Assembly (NCBI RefSeq): GCF_041687215.1
Contig: NZ_JAWLCI010000015.1
Coordinates: 1 to 64,000 of the forward strand
DNA from: Mariniphaga sp041687215
GTDB lineage: Bacteria > Bacteroidota > Bacteroidia > Bacteroidales > Prolixibacteraceae
Length of the DNA: 64,000 nt
Direction of reading: 5' to 3'
Positions within the stretch are counted from its first letter, which is position 1. The number at the start of each line of letters is the position of its first letter. The notes below the pieces were generated by a model. The model ran no database searches and had not been told where the DNA came from. It was given only the letters and a program-made list of their open reading frames with translations. Below, piece by piece: positions 40,404-49,620 of the stretch. Both the position numbers and the translations under genes were made by a program.

Positions 40404-43340
40404 ATGGAGGAAACAGAGTTTGTCATTGTATTAACGGAGCACCGCTACCTGGGAAATATATTCCAGCCCTATTTTATCCATAAGAAGGATAAATTTTATT
40501 CCACCGAAAAAGTGGTGAAACCGGTTGATGTAAAAGATGGCGGCTACAACCTTAAACCTTATGAAAAGGAGCTGGTTGCCATAATCGATAAATACAGTGA
40601 CGAGCGGTTGATGAAACGGTTTTCGCGGGCGAAAAATGTAACTGAATTTTATGCCAGTCTCGAGCCTTCATGGTTTCAAAAAAATATAGTTCCATTTATT
40701 GAAGAATGTATGTTTGCGGTAACGCGCATTTTAATGTTAAGCCCTGTGCGCCTGCTGAACAAGGAGGCAAAATATGCAAACCTTTACGATGAAGACGAAA
40801 TTCAGGTACCTCCGCTTTTTGCCCGTCCGGTTTTTTATTTTGAACGAAACCCGCAAGAAACCCGGTACCGGCTAAAAATTTTTCTGGATGATAAGGAAAT
40901 CCCGCTTTTAAACCGCAATTTAAGAATCGTTGCAAATTCGCCCTGCATTTTTATATCCCGCAGTCAGCTTATAGTTTTCGAAAAGCTGGATGCAAAAAAG
41001 CTGACACCTTTTTTCAGCAAGGAATATGTTTCGGTACCTCAGTCTATGGAAGAAAAATATTATGCCGGTTTTGTACGAAAAGCAATTCGTGATTACGAGG
41101 TGAATGCAATTGGTTTTCAATACGATGAGGGTGAGGTTGAAAAAGCGGGGGTACTAACTTTGGATAAAAATCTGAAATACGAACCTTGTTTTGTTTTGAC
41201 ATTCCGTTACGGGGATGAAAACTTTCTTCCCAATTCACCAAAGGAGGTTGCTGTTCAGTTTCAAAAAAAGAAAAATGATTTCAGCTTTAAAAAAATAAAA
41301 CGGGCATTTGACTGGGAAAAATCGGTTTTTAGTTACCTGGCAGAATTAGGATTAAAAGAAAAGGATGGTTACTTCATACTAAAAGGACTTGACCTTTTGG
41401 GGCCTGATGATGCATTGTATTTTCTGGTAAATTGGCTGAATGAAAACAAACAAAGGCTGCAAGAAAAAGGAATCTGGATTGAACAGGGAAAACTGGATAA
41501 GAATTATTTTACAGGAAAGCAGCAAATTGAGATAAAAACCGGAATTTCAGGCGATTGGTTTGATGTTTATGCGCTGGTTACTTTCGGGCCGTTCAGCTTT
41601 CCTTTTATCAAACTGAAAAACTATATTCTGAACGATATTCGCGAATTTGAGCTTCCTAACGGCGAAATTGCCATCATCCCTGAAGAGTGGTTTGCGCGAT
41701 ACAAAAGCCTTTTGCCTTTTGCCCGAAGCAGGGGCGAAAAATTGCAGTTCGGACGTCACCATTACGCGCTGTTGCAAAACATTTTGCAACCGGGAGGTGA
41801 TTCCATCCTGAATAAATTTCAACAACTGGCCGGAATTCATGGAACGATTCATCTGCCGGAAGAGCTAAACGCAGAACTCAGAAGTTACCAGAAAACCGGA
41901 TTTCAGTGGATGTTTGGCCTGCACAAAAATGGGTTTGGCGGCTGTTTGGCCGACGATATGGGCCTGGGAAAAACTTTGCAAACGCTTGCTTTGTTGCTGA
42001 AATTCAAACGACCTGAGAAATCACTGTCATTGAGGGGAAGTGGCCTGAACGACGGACAGCTTTCACTTTTTTCTGAGCCGGAAACGAATGAAAAAATGCA
42101 GCCAGCCAGCTTAATTGTACTACCCACTTCGCTGGTGCACAACTGGGAGGCAGAAATTCAGAAATTTACCCCATCGCTTAAAGTTTACAAACATGTGGGT
42201 CAACAGCGAAAAACGAACAGCGACCTTGAAATTGCAGCTTTAAATTTCGATGTTATTTTAACTACTTACGGAACGGTTCGAAACGATGTGGAACAACTGG
42301 CCAAACTGAAGTTTTTCTACCTGATTCTCGATGAAAGCCAATATGTGAAAAATCCGGCATCAAAAACCTACAAAGCAATAATGAAGTTGCAAAGTGAGCA
42401 CCGGATGGCACTTACAGGCACTCCCATTGAAAATTCGCTTTCTGACCTTTGGGCACAATTGAATTTTCTGAACAAGGGAATGCTGGGCAACCTGGCATTT
42501 TTCCGGCGCTATTTTATTACACCCATCGAAAAACACAACAGCAGCGATCAGCAGGAGAAACTGCAGATTCTGATTCGGCCATTTGTACTCCGGCGCACCA
42601 AGGAGGAGGTTGCCAGTGATTTACCCCCACTTATGGAACAGACGGTATTTTGTGAAATGGATGAAATTCAGCAGCGAACCTACGAAACAGAAAAATCGAT
42701 TATCCGCAATTCCATTTTGGCCGGGATTGAGAATGAAGGGGTGAAAAAATCGGCCATGATTATTTTACAAGGCCTCACCCGGTTACGACAACTGGCAAAC
42801 CATCCCAAACTACTTTCTGATTTGGAGGAACAGGAATCGGGCAAATTCGAAGAAATATTCCGGATGCTGGAAAACGTGGTGGCCGAAAAGCATAAAGTGC
42901 TTATATTTTCCTCTTTTGTTAAACATCTTGAACTCATAAAATCGCGGATTGAAAGCGAAAACTGGAAATACAGTATTTTAACCGGCCAGACTTCAAACCG
43001 TAAGGAAGTTATCCGGCAGTTTCAGGATGATTCGGAGAACCGGATTTTTCTTATTTCGCTGAAAGCGGGCGGTGTGGGACTGAACCTTACCAGTGCCGAT
43101 TACGTGTTTATTATCGATCCGTGGTGGAACCCTGCTGCTGAAAATCAGGCCATCAGCCGTGCTCACCGAATCGGTCAAAACAAGCATGTATTTGTTTACC
43201 GGTTTATAACACAAAATTCCATTGAAGAAAAAATTAAGCAACTCCAGGATCGTAAAAGTTCGCTGGCTGATAAATTTATTAACTCCAATAATCCGTTACA
43301 GGAAATCTCGAAAGAGGAATTAATGAACCTGCTGGATTAA
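40404..43340 (+). CDS. SNF2-family DNA translocase/helicase
   Basis: 978 residues. The first 490 are not a recognised domain; the SNF2 motor follows: Walker A DDMGLGKTLQTL near 517-528, DEAH-type DESQYVKN near 642, motif TGTPIENSLSDLWAQLNFL near 673, and the helicase C domain with AGGVGLNLTSADYVFI and QAISRAHRIGQ near 925. It remodels protein-DNA complexes, as RapA/HepA does for RNA polymerase, but a direct RNA polymerase link is not shown. It stands alone with its own promoter box. Confidence 0.92.
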   Translation: MEETEFVIVLTEHRYLGNIFQPYFIHKKDKFYSTEKVVKPVDVKDGGYNLKPYEKELVAIIDKYSDERLMKRFSRAKNVTEFYASLEPSWFQKNIVPFIEECMFAVTRILMLSPVRLLNKEAKYANLYDEDEIQVPPLFARPVFYFERNPQETRYRLKIFLDDKEIPLLNRNLRIVANSPCIFISRSQLIVFEKLDAKKLTPFFSKEYVSVPQSMEEKYYAGFVRKAIRDYEVNAIGFQYDEGEVEKAGVLTLDKNLKYEPCFVLTFRYGDENFLPNSPKEVAVQFQKKKNDFSFKKIKRAFDWEKSVFSYLAELGLKEKDGYFILKGLDLLGPDDALYFLVNWLNENKQRLQEKGIWIEQGKLDKNYFTGKQQIEIKTGISGDWFDVYALVTFGPFSFPFIKLKNYILNDIREFELPNGEIAIIPEEWFARYKSLLPFARSRGEKLQFGRHHYALLQNILQPGGDSILNKFQQLAGIHGTIHLPEELNAELRSYQKTGFQWMFGLHKNGFGGCLADDMGLGKTLQTLALLLKFKRPEKSLSLRGSGLNDGQLSLFSEPETNEKMQPASLIVLPTSLVHNWEAEIQKFTPSLKVYKHVGQQRKTNSDLEIAALNFDVILTTYGTVRNDVEQLAKLKFFYLILDESQYVKNPASKTYKAIMKLQSEHRMALTGTPIENSLSDLWAQLNFLNKGMLGNLAFFRRYFITPIEKHNSSDQQEKLQILIRPFVLRRTKEEVASDLPPLMEQTVFCEMDEIQQRTYETEKSIIRNSILAGIENEGVKKSAMIILQGLTRLRQLANHPKLLSDLEEQESGKFEEIFRMLENVVAEKHKVLIFSSFVKHLELIKSRIESENWKYSILTGQTSNRKEVIRQFQDDSENRIFLISLKAGGVGLNLTSADYVFIIDPWWNPAAENQAISRAHRIGQNKHVFVYRFITQNSIEEKIKQLQDRKSSLADKFINSNNPLQEISKEELMNLLD

Positions 43341-43395
43341 CCGGTAATTAGTTAAAGAGATTTATCAACCCACAGTTTGATTGATTTTGGGTATT

Positions 43396-44385
43396 TTACA
43401 TCGAAATTACCCTGCTGATTTCAATCCAGCTCTGGTCGATTTTATTCCTTTTGCTGAAAGCTTCTTCCAGCGGGGTAAACACAATTTGGTTATGGATTCG
43501 TCCTGCCATAACTCCGGTTTTTCCTTCAAGTAAACCATTCACGGCAGCATGGCCCAAAAGGCTGGCCAGCACCCGGTCGTTGGCAGTGGGCGAACCTCCC
43601 CTTTGAATGTGCCCCAATGTGGTAATCCGGGTTTGGTATTCAGGCAGTATTTCTTTCACTTTTCGTGCTACTTCAACGGCTCCACCTTCCTCGTCACCTT
43701 CAGCAACAACTATTATTCCCGAGGTTTTATTACTTCTTCGTAAATTTACCAGGTAATGACAAATTTCCTCCACTTTGGTTTTCGTTTCGGGCAGCAACAT
43801 TTCTTCTGCCCCGGCTGAAATGGCTGTGTTGACTGCTATAAAACCCGAATGCCGTCCCATCACTTCAACAAAAAATACCATATTGTGCGAGTCAGCCGTG
43901 TCGCGCAGCTTATCGATGGCACCTACGGCTGTATTTACAGCAGTATCGAAACCAATGGTGAAATCCGTTCCGAAAATGTCGTTGTCGATGGTACATGGAA
44001 TGCCAATTACCGGGAAATTAAATTCTTTGAAAAGTTCGTAAGCCCCCCGAAATGAACCGTCTCCACCCAGCACAACCAATGCATCTATTTGGTTCCGGCG
44101 CATGGTTTCGTAAGCTTGTTTTCTGGCTTCAGCCTTAATAAATTCCGGGCAACGCGATGATTTTAAAATAGTTCCTCCGTTTGAAATTATTTTTGAAACT
44201 GAATGTGGTTCCATTTCAATGTACTGACCTTTTAAAAGGCCGGAAAAACCATTCATTACACCGGTAACTTTCAGATTATTGAAAATGGCTGTTCGCACCA
44301 CCGCCCTGATGCCCGCATTCATACCGGGTGAATCACCGCCGGAAGTGAGCAGCGCTATTCGTTTTATATTTTGCTGATTTCCCAT
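43396..44385 (-). CDS. pfkA: ATP-dependent 6-phosphofructokinase
   Basis: Committing step of glycolysis: fructose 6-phosphate to fructose 1,6-bisphosphate. GGDSPGMNAG (16-25), GGDGS (108-112, the ATP-type rather than the PPi-type GGDD) and TIDND (132-136, with the acceptor-activating Asp) are present. Length 329 is the bacterial size. It is 19 bases after the NYN-domain gene and appears to be the last gene of the long aerotolerance operon, an unusual place for a glycolytic enzyme. Confidence 0.94.
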   Translation of the reverse strand: MGNQQNIKRIALLTSGGDSPGMNAGIRAVVRTAIFNNLKVTGVMNGFSGLLKGQYIEMEPHSVSKIISNGGTILKSSRCPEFIKAEARKQAYETMRRNQIDALVVLGGDGSFRGAYELFKEFNFPVIGIPCTIDNDIFGTDFTIGFDTAVNTAVGAIDKLRDTADSHNMVFFVEVMGRHSGFIAVNTAISAGAEEMLLPETKTKVEEICHYLVNLRRSNKTSGIIVVAEGDEEGGAVEVARKVKEILPEYQTRITTLGHIQRGGSPTANDRVLASLLGHAAVNGLLEGKTGVMAGRIHNQIVFTPLEEAFSKRNKIDQSWIEISRVISM

Positions 44386-44404
44386 GCTTTACCTGATTGC
44401 AGAT

Positions 44405-45151
44405 TTACCGCTTTTTATTTCTTACATAAATCAACTTGAATTTTCCTCTCTGACTGTCGCGCTGATCAATTTCGAATTTACCGATGGAATCGATGAGTGG
44501 GGTAAGTTTTTCAAAACCGTAGTTTCGGGAGTCGAAGTTGGGTTGCTTTTTTTGAAGCAAACTGCCTACATCGCCCAGAAAAGCCCAGCCGTCGTCGTCG
44601 GCCAGGTCTGATATAGTGGAGGCAATGAGCCTGACCACTTTTGGGGTAATTTTGTCCACCTGGCTTTTCCGCGCCGGTTTATCTGTGGTAGAACTGCTTT
44701 CACTTTCTTTTCCCCTGCTTTCAAGAATTTCAATATAAATGAATTTATCGCAGGCTACAATAAACGGGTCGGGTGTTTTTTTCTCGCCAATGCCGTAAAC
44801 TTTCATTCCGGCTTCGCGCAGTCGGGTGGCCAGTCGTGTAAAATCGCTGTCGCTGGAAACCAGGCAAAAACCGTTTACCTTTTCGCTGTACAAAATATCC
44901 ATGGCATCAATAATCATAGCCGAGTCCGTAGCGTTTTTACCGGTGGTGTATCCGTATTGCTGTATTGGTGTGATGGCATTTTCAAGTAGCAGGTTTTTCC
45001 ATTTTGAAAGGAAAGGTTTGGTCCAATCGCCGTAAATTCGTTTAATGGTGGGGTTGCCGTACTTGGCAATTTCTTCCATCATTTCCTTCACGTAGGCGCT
45101 GGGTATATTGTCGCCGTCGATGAGGACGGCCAGTTTAAAATCGTTTTCCAT
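44405..45151 (-). CDS. NYN nuclease-fold protein with C-terminal LOTUS/OST-HTH domain
   Basis: The N-terminal NYN (PIN-like) domain has the acidic metal residues LIDGDNIP (Asp12, Asp14), GKNATDSAMIIDAMD and SSDSDFTRLA. The C-terminal domain (about 165-245) fits the OST-HTH/LOTUS RNA-binding fold. Such proteins are thought to cut or bind structured RNA. It is 9 bases after batE and 19 bases before pfkA, so it is co-transcribed with both. RNA substrate unknown. Confidence 0.85.
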   Translation of the reverse strand: MENDFKLAVLIDGDNIPSAYVKEMMEEIAKYGNPTIKRIYGDWTKPFLSKWKNLLLENAITPIQQYGYTTGKNATDSAMIIDAMDILYSEKVNGFCLVSSDSDFTRLATRLREAGMKVYGIGEKKTPDPFIVACDKFIYIEILESRGKESESSSTTDKPARKSQVDKITPKVVRLIASTISDLADDDGWAFLGDVGSLLQKKQPNFDSRNYGFEKLTPLIDSIGKFEIDQRDSQRGKFKLIYVRNKKR

Positions 45152-45160
45152 AGTTTTTTA

Positions 45161-45934
45161 TTATATCCTTACAATGCACGAATCGGGCAGCCAGCCCACA
45201 TTTCCATCAGTGAGTCTGATTTCTTTCCATGTGTTAACACTGTCCGAGATTTCTACTTTTACTCCTTCGTAAAGCAGGAATAAATCGGTACTGTTTTGTG
45301 CCGGGGCACTTTTAACGGTTACCCGCGGACAAAATACAATGGCGTGTTTTCGCTGATTGATTTTTTCTTTTTGGCGGGCTGCAAACGAAAATGTGAATGC
45401 AGAAACTGCAATGGCGAGAATTCCAAGCCAAAAAGAAAACCGTTTTAGGAAAGAACTTTGGCCGAAAATAAACAGGCCAATCAAACCGAGAAAGAAAATA
45501 AATGAACCGATGCTTATTCCAGCCCAGGCATCTGCCGGAAACATATTAATAATCCTGGTGCGCCACCTCACAAAAAAGGGTTGGGGCAGCGCGTCTATTT
45601 CGGTAACCACAAATTGTTTGGCCAGACTTAGATTAAATTCAATATCAGGGTCTTGTGGTGCAAGTAATTTGGCCCGTTCGTAATTTAAAATAGCATGGTT
45701 TATGTCTCCGGCTTTATAATAGGCATTTCCCAGGTTGAAATAAAGTCTGGCTGATTCCTGTCCTGAATTTACAATCTGTTCATAAGCCAAAATGGCCTGC
45801 TGGTATTCTTCGGTGGTGTAATACGCATTTCCCTTTTCCCAAAGTACCTGGGTTGAATCCTGTGCGGAAACATGCAGGAATGCCAACAGTCCAAACAGGA
45901 AAAAACAATATTTTTTTACTTTAGTTTTTATCAT
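45161..45934 (-). CDS. batE: BatE, TPR and SH3-like aerotolerance protein
   Basis: Signal peptide (to about Ala24), two TPR units (about 30-105), two membrane helices near 135-190, and a C-terminal SH3-like domain (about 195-255). This is the BatE order. The Bat proteins are envelope proteins linked to oxygen and stress resistance in Bacteroides. It follows batD by six bases. Confidence 0.88.
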   Translation of the reverse strand: MIKTKVKKYCFFLFGLLAFLHVSAQDSTQVLWEKGNAYYTTEEYQQAILAYEQIVNSGQESARLYFNLGNAYYKAGDINHAILNYERAKLLAPQDPDIEFNLSLAKQFVVTEIDALPQPFFVRWRTRIINMFPADAWAGISIGSFIFFLGLIGLFIFGQSSFLKRFSFWLGILAIAVSAFTFSFAARQKEKINQRKHAIVFCPRVTVKSAPAQNSTDLFLLYEGVKVEISDSVNTWKEIRLTDGNVGWLPDSCIVRI

Positions 45935-45940
45935 TTCGAA

Positions 45941-47770
45941 TTATCTCTTAATTTGTTTCTCCAGCCTGCTCATAGTCGAGACTGCTTTTTTGTACAACTC
46001 ACTTCTGGCCTCAGAGCCTCCAGATGGCGCATAGCGCGCGAATTCACATTGTTCTGTAATTTCCACAAAATCGTTAATGAGTTCTTCGTCCACATTTCTT
46101 TTACGCAATCCTTCCAATGCACTATCCCGGTTCAGATTTGCCACCAGAATTCCCAGTTTATCGCTGAAATAACCCCAGAAAGCTTTCAGGATAGCATCGT
46201 GGAAAGCCTCGTTTTCATTTTTCTTCATGAAACCGGCGGCAGCTTTTAACCTTTTGGTGGCTAACCGGTTGGCTTTTTTATTTCGCATCAGGGCCACATT
46301 GGCATTTTCGCGCGCTTTTTTCCGGTAAATGATAAACAGTACAAGGAAAAGCAAGGCACTGCCTGCGTAAATTCCGTAGAAAAACGGAGTTCCGTAAAAT
46401 GTTGTTCCTTTTATTCGTAGTGTGGGATTTCCCTGTTTTATAAACCGGATATCCTGGCCAAGCAATTGTAAATCTTCACGCTGCCTTGAGCTCATCACAG
46501 TTGAAGATTGGTCTCCGGTTCCCTTTTCAACATGCAGTGTATATTCCTGGGTTGATCGGGTTTCATAGGAACCAGTGGCCGGATTGAAAAAAGTAAACGG
46601 AATTGCCGGAATGGTATATTCCCCTTCGAATCGCGGCTGGAAGAGGTATTCAACCGTTTTAGTTCCGCTTACTCCGTTGTCGGTTGCGCGTACATTTTCG
46701 GTTGAACGCGGGTCATAAACTTCAAAATCGCTTGGTAATTGCAGTTCCGGATTACGGATTAGCCGCAGGTTCCCGTTTCCGTTGATGGTTAATTTTAAAG
46801 TTACCGCATCGTTGGTGGTCACATTTTCAGCACTTAATTCAGAGGAAATCGTAAAATTTCCAACTCCTCCATAAAAGTTGCCAGGTTGTGTTGGCAGGTC
46901 TTTTACGTTTACACGCACTGCACTGCTGTTTAAAGTTGTGCGCACGGTTTGCACACCGCTGAAAAAATCGTCGAAAAAGCTGCGTGGTCTCACTCTTTGT
47001 TGCACAAGCAGTGTCATGCTGAACGGATTCACTGTGATGGTTCCGTTTTGTTGCGGAAAAAGAACGGTTTTTTTAAGTACGCCCACCTGGTAAATGCGGT
47101 TGTTGTAAACCTCGCGGGTAAAATTAATCTGGTTTGGGATTTCAATATCTTGCGTATAAAAACCTTCATAAGTTGGAAGATTTACTTCGTCGAACCCGGA
47201 AATGGGAATATTTGGGTCGGCATAAAGTTTAACCGTTGCAATGATCTGTTCACCCCTGAAAACATTCTGTTTGCTCATTTCCACCCGAAGAAACAGATTG
47301 TCGCCACCTAAATCAACCGATTGTGAACCCTGGCTTTCAGCTCCGCGAGGGGTTTGCTGCTGCTGTGTTTGTGGTTGCGACTGCGTGGGTACCACTTGAA
47401 TTTTCAGCGAATTTGACTCCATTACTTTTCCATCCACTTCGATGGTGGCCGGCCTGATTTCGAATTCTCCTTCACTTTTTGCCCGTAAAATATAGGTGTA
47501 AGAATATGTTACCTCAGTTGAAGTTTGCCCGTTGATGGTTCGAATACTGGTTGACTGTCCGGTGCTTGGCCCCATCAGTACATCAAAATTATTGTTCAGT
47601 CCTGGAGGAAGTTGCAGACTTGAACCTCTTTCATTTAAAGTAAAGGTTAATCTGAATTGCTTTCCCATTTCCACTGCATTGGGCGCCGACATTTCAAACC
47701 GGGTGATTTCTGCACTGGCAGAAATCACCATGAAAAAAAGGCACATGTATGTTAACAGTTTTTTTATCAT
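45941..47770 (-). CDS. batD: BatD oxygen-tolerance protein
   Basis: Signal peptide to about Ala20, a large extracytoplasmic part (about 22-445) of repeated Ig-like strands ending in an NGNLRLIRNPEL-type region, one transmembrane helix near 462-483, and a cytoplasmic tail. Length 609 is typical. Batches of PQTQQQQ-type Gln-rich sequence occur near 135-145. BatD is thought to sit in the inner membrane with BatA and BatB. Confidence 0.9.
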   Translation of the reverse strand: MIKKLLTYMCLFFMVISASAEITRFEMSAPNAVEMGKQFRLTFTLNERGSSLQLPPGLNNNFDVLMGPSTGQSTSIRTINGQTSTEVTYSYTYILRAKSEGEFEIRPATIEVDGKVMESNSLKIQVVPTQSQPQTQQQQTPRGAESQGSQSVDLGGDNLFLRVEMSKQNVFRGEQIIATVKLYADPNIPISGFDEVNLPTYEGFYTQDIEIPNQINFTREVYNNRIYQVGVLKKTVLFPQQNGTITVNPFSMTLLVQQRVRPRSFFDDFFSGVQTVRTTLNSSAVRVNVKDLPTQPGNFYGGVGNFTISSELSAENVTTNDAVTLKLTINGNGNLRLIRNPELQLPSDFEVYDPRSTENVRATDNGVSGTKTVEYLFQPRFEGEYTIPAIPFTFFNPATGSYETRSTQEYTLHVEKGTGDQSSTVMSSRQREDLQLLGQDIRFIKQGNPTLRIKGTTFYGTPFFYGIYAGSALLFLVLFIIYRKKARENANVALMRNKKANRLATKRLKAAAGFMKKNENEAFHDAILKAFWGYFSDKLGILVANLNRDSALEGLRKRNVDEELINDFVEITEQCEFARYAPSGGSEARSELYKKAVSTMSRLEKQIKR

Positions 47771-47777
47771 ATTTTGG

Positions 47778-48563
47778 TTACCATTCTTTTTCGGTTCTTA
47801 TTTTTCTGGCTTTGGCCGCTTTTTCTTTTTTTACTTTTTCCTGAATATCGCGTTCATCGTTTTGCAGCGCCTGCAAGAGTTGTTCTGCATCCTGACGTGA
47901 TATTTTTGTTTGCGGCTGTTGTTGCTGATTTTGCTGCTGCTGATCCTGGTTTTGTTGCTGATTCTGTTGATTCTGCTGACTTTGCTTATCCTGATTCTGC
48001 TGCTGATCCTGATTTTGCTGGTCCTGGTTGTTTTGCTGATCCTGGTTTTGCTGATCCTGTTGATCCTGATTTTCCTGATTTTCCTGATTTTGTTGCTGCT
48101 GTTCCTGCTGATTTTTAAGCATTTGCGCATAGGCCAGATTGTATTTGGTATCCAAATCATTCGGATTCCGGCGTAGTGCTTCCTTGTACGATTCGATACT
48201 TTCATCGATGCGTTGCTGCATCAGCCGGCTGTTTCCAATGTTGTGCAGAGCGCGTGCCTGCTCTTCCGGAGTTTCAAATTTTTCTGCCAGTTCTTCAAAT
48301 TTACGTTCTGCTTCATCAAAACGCATTTGTTTGTATTGAGAACCGGCCAGGTTAAAATTCCATTGTTCATTTCCGGGTCTGAGATTCAGTGCTTTCTGGT
48401 ACTCTTCTTCAGCCTGGCTGAATTTTGCAGTATCCAACCGGGTAGTGTCTTTCACCGCATCCATAAACAGTTTATTTCCTTTACGAACAAATTTTCTTTC
48501 GTTTTGTCCGTATGCAACAATCGAAAAACTTCCAATCAATATGAATATAATAAACCGCTTCAT
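47778..48563 (-). CDS. batC: BatC, TPR protein with Gln/Asn-rich tract
   Basis: Signal peptide (to about Gly19), TPR units covering about 28-150, then a tract of about 65 residues made nearly only of Gln, Asn, Asp and Ser (about 152-217), then a basic, Lys-rich tail. BatC family members carry TPRs; such a long low-complexity linker is exaggerated here. The tract is encoded by CTG/CTGAT-type repeats on the plus strand and may vary in length between strains. A continuous frame shows no frameshift. Confidence 0.88.
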   Translation of the reverse strand: MKRFIIFILIGSFSIVAYGQNERKFVRKGNKLFMDAVKDTTRLDTAKFSQAEEEYQKALNLRPGNEQWNFNLAGSQYKQMRFDEAERKFEELAEKFETPEEQARALHNIGNSRLMQQRIDESIESYKEALRRNPNDLDTKYNLAYAQMLKNQQEQQQQNQENQENQDQQDQQNQDQQNNQDQQNQDQQQNQDKQSQQNQQNQQQNQDQQQQNQQQQPQTKISRQDAEQLLQALQNDERDIQEKVKKEKAAKARKIRTEKEW

Positions 48564-48571
48564 TTTTAAGA

Positions 48572-49609
48572 CTATTTTGTTGAAAACAAATTCACTTTCA
48601 TTAAATATTTGTTTTTCCTTTCCAGAATAACAAATTCAAACAACAATAAAAACAAACCAATGGCAAAAAAGTATTGAAACTGGTCATCGTATTCAGAATA
48701 AACGAGCGTTTCCATTTCTTCTTTTTCCATTTTGTTGATTTCGTCGAAAAGTGCATTCAAACCAACTTGTGCATTGTTTGCTCTTACGTAGATTCCGTTG
48801 CCGGCTGCAGCAATTTCTTCGAGTGTAGTTTCGTCCAGTTTTGTAACAACTACATTTCCGTCGTTATCCCGCAAATAATCGTTTTGGCCATTTCGAAGCA
48901 CCGGAATTGGTGACCCCTGAGGCAATCCCATTCCAATGGTATGAACAATTATTCCGTTTTTTGCCGCTTCCTGTGCTGCCGTAACCGGATCATCTTCGTG
49001 ATTCTCTCCATCAGTAATAATTACAATGGCTTTGTTGGCATTGCCTTCGGGTGTAAATGAGCGCATGGCCATGTTAATTGCCGAACCAATAGCTGTTCCC
49101 TGCCGCGGAACAATTTGCGTATTAACAGCTTCCAGAAAAAGTTTGGCTGAGTTGTAGTCGCTGGTAATGGGAAGTTGGGTGTAAGCTTCCCCGGCAAAAA
49201 CAATCAGCCCGATTTTATCGTCTTTCAACCTGTCCACCAACCTCGAAATGGCTCGTTTGGCCCGTTCAAGCCGGTTGGGTTGAATGTCTTCGGCCATCAT
49301 ACTGTTCGAAACATCCAGTGCAATAATCAGTTCAATTCCTTCGCGCTGCACCTTTTTTAATTTCGATCCAAATTGAGGACGGGCTGCACCTACAATAAAA
49401 AAGGCCAGGGCAAGCATCAACAAAAAGAATTTGAAAACCGGACGGCTTTTGGAAACAAAAGGCATCAGGTCTTTTATAGTTTGTTGGTTGCCAAAACGTT
49501 TCAACGCCCGTTTTCGTGCAATTCTTGCCCAAATAAAAAACAAGGCGAGCAGCGGGATAATTAGCAATCCCCATAAAAATTCGATATGTGCAAACCTGAA
49601 CATTTCCAT
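48572..49609 (-). CDS. batB: BatB, von Willebrand factor A membrane protein
   Basis: Two N-terminal membrane helices (about 8-30 and 57-76), a VWA domain with the metal-binding DVSNSM (about 97-102), and a C-terminal helix near 312-332. BatA and BatB are paired VWA proteins of the aerotolerance operon. The MIDAS Ser residues are intact. Follows batA by 11 bases. Confidence 0.9.
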   Translation of the reverse strand: MEMFRFAHIEFLWGLLIIPLLALFFIWARIARKRALKRFGNQQTIKDLMPFVSKSRPVFKFFLLMLALAFFIVGAARPQFGSKLKKVQREGIELIIALDVSNSMMAEDIQPNRLERAKRAISRLVDRLKDDKIGLIVFAGEAYTQLPITSDYNSAKLFLEAVNTQIVPRQGTAIGSAINMAMRSFTPEGNANKAIVIITDGENHEDDPVTAAQEAAKNGIIVHTIGMGLPQGSPIPVLRNGQNDYLRDNDGNVVVTKLDETTLEEIAAAGNGIYVRANNAQVGLNALFDEINKMEKEEMETLVYSEYDDQFQYFFAIGLFLLLFEFVILERKNKYLMKVNLFSTK

Positions 49610-49620
49610 TTTTTCAACTT

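Noticed and set aside
44384..44611. Plus-strand frame opposite the NYN gene
   Set aside because: No family match; the NYN motifs on the minus strand are clear.
47910..48176. Leu/Ile-rich frame opposite batC
   Set aside because: It is the shadow of the Gln/Asn-coding tract on the other strand.
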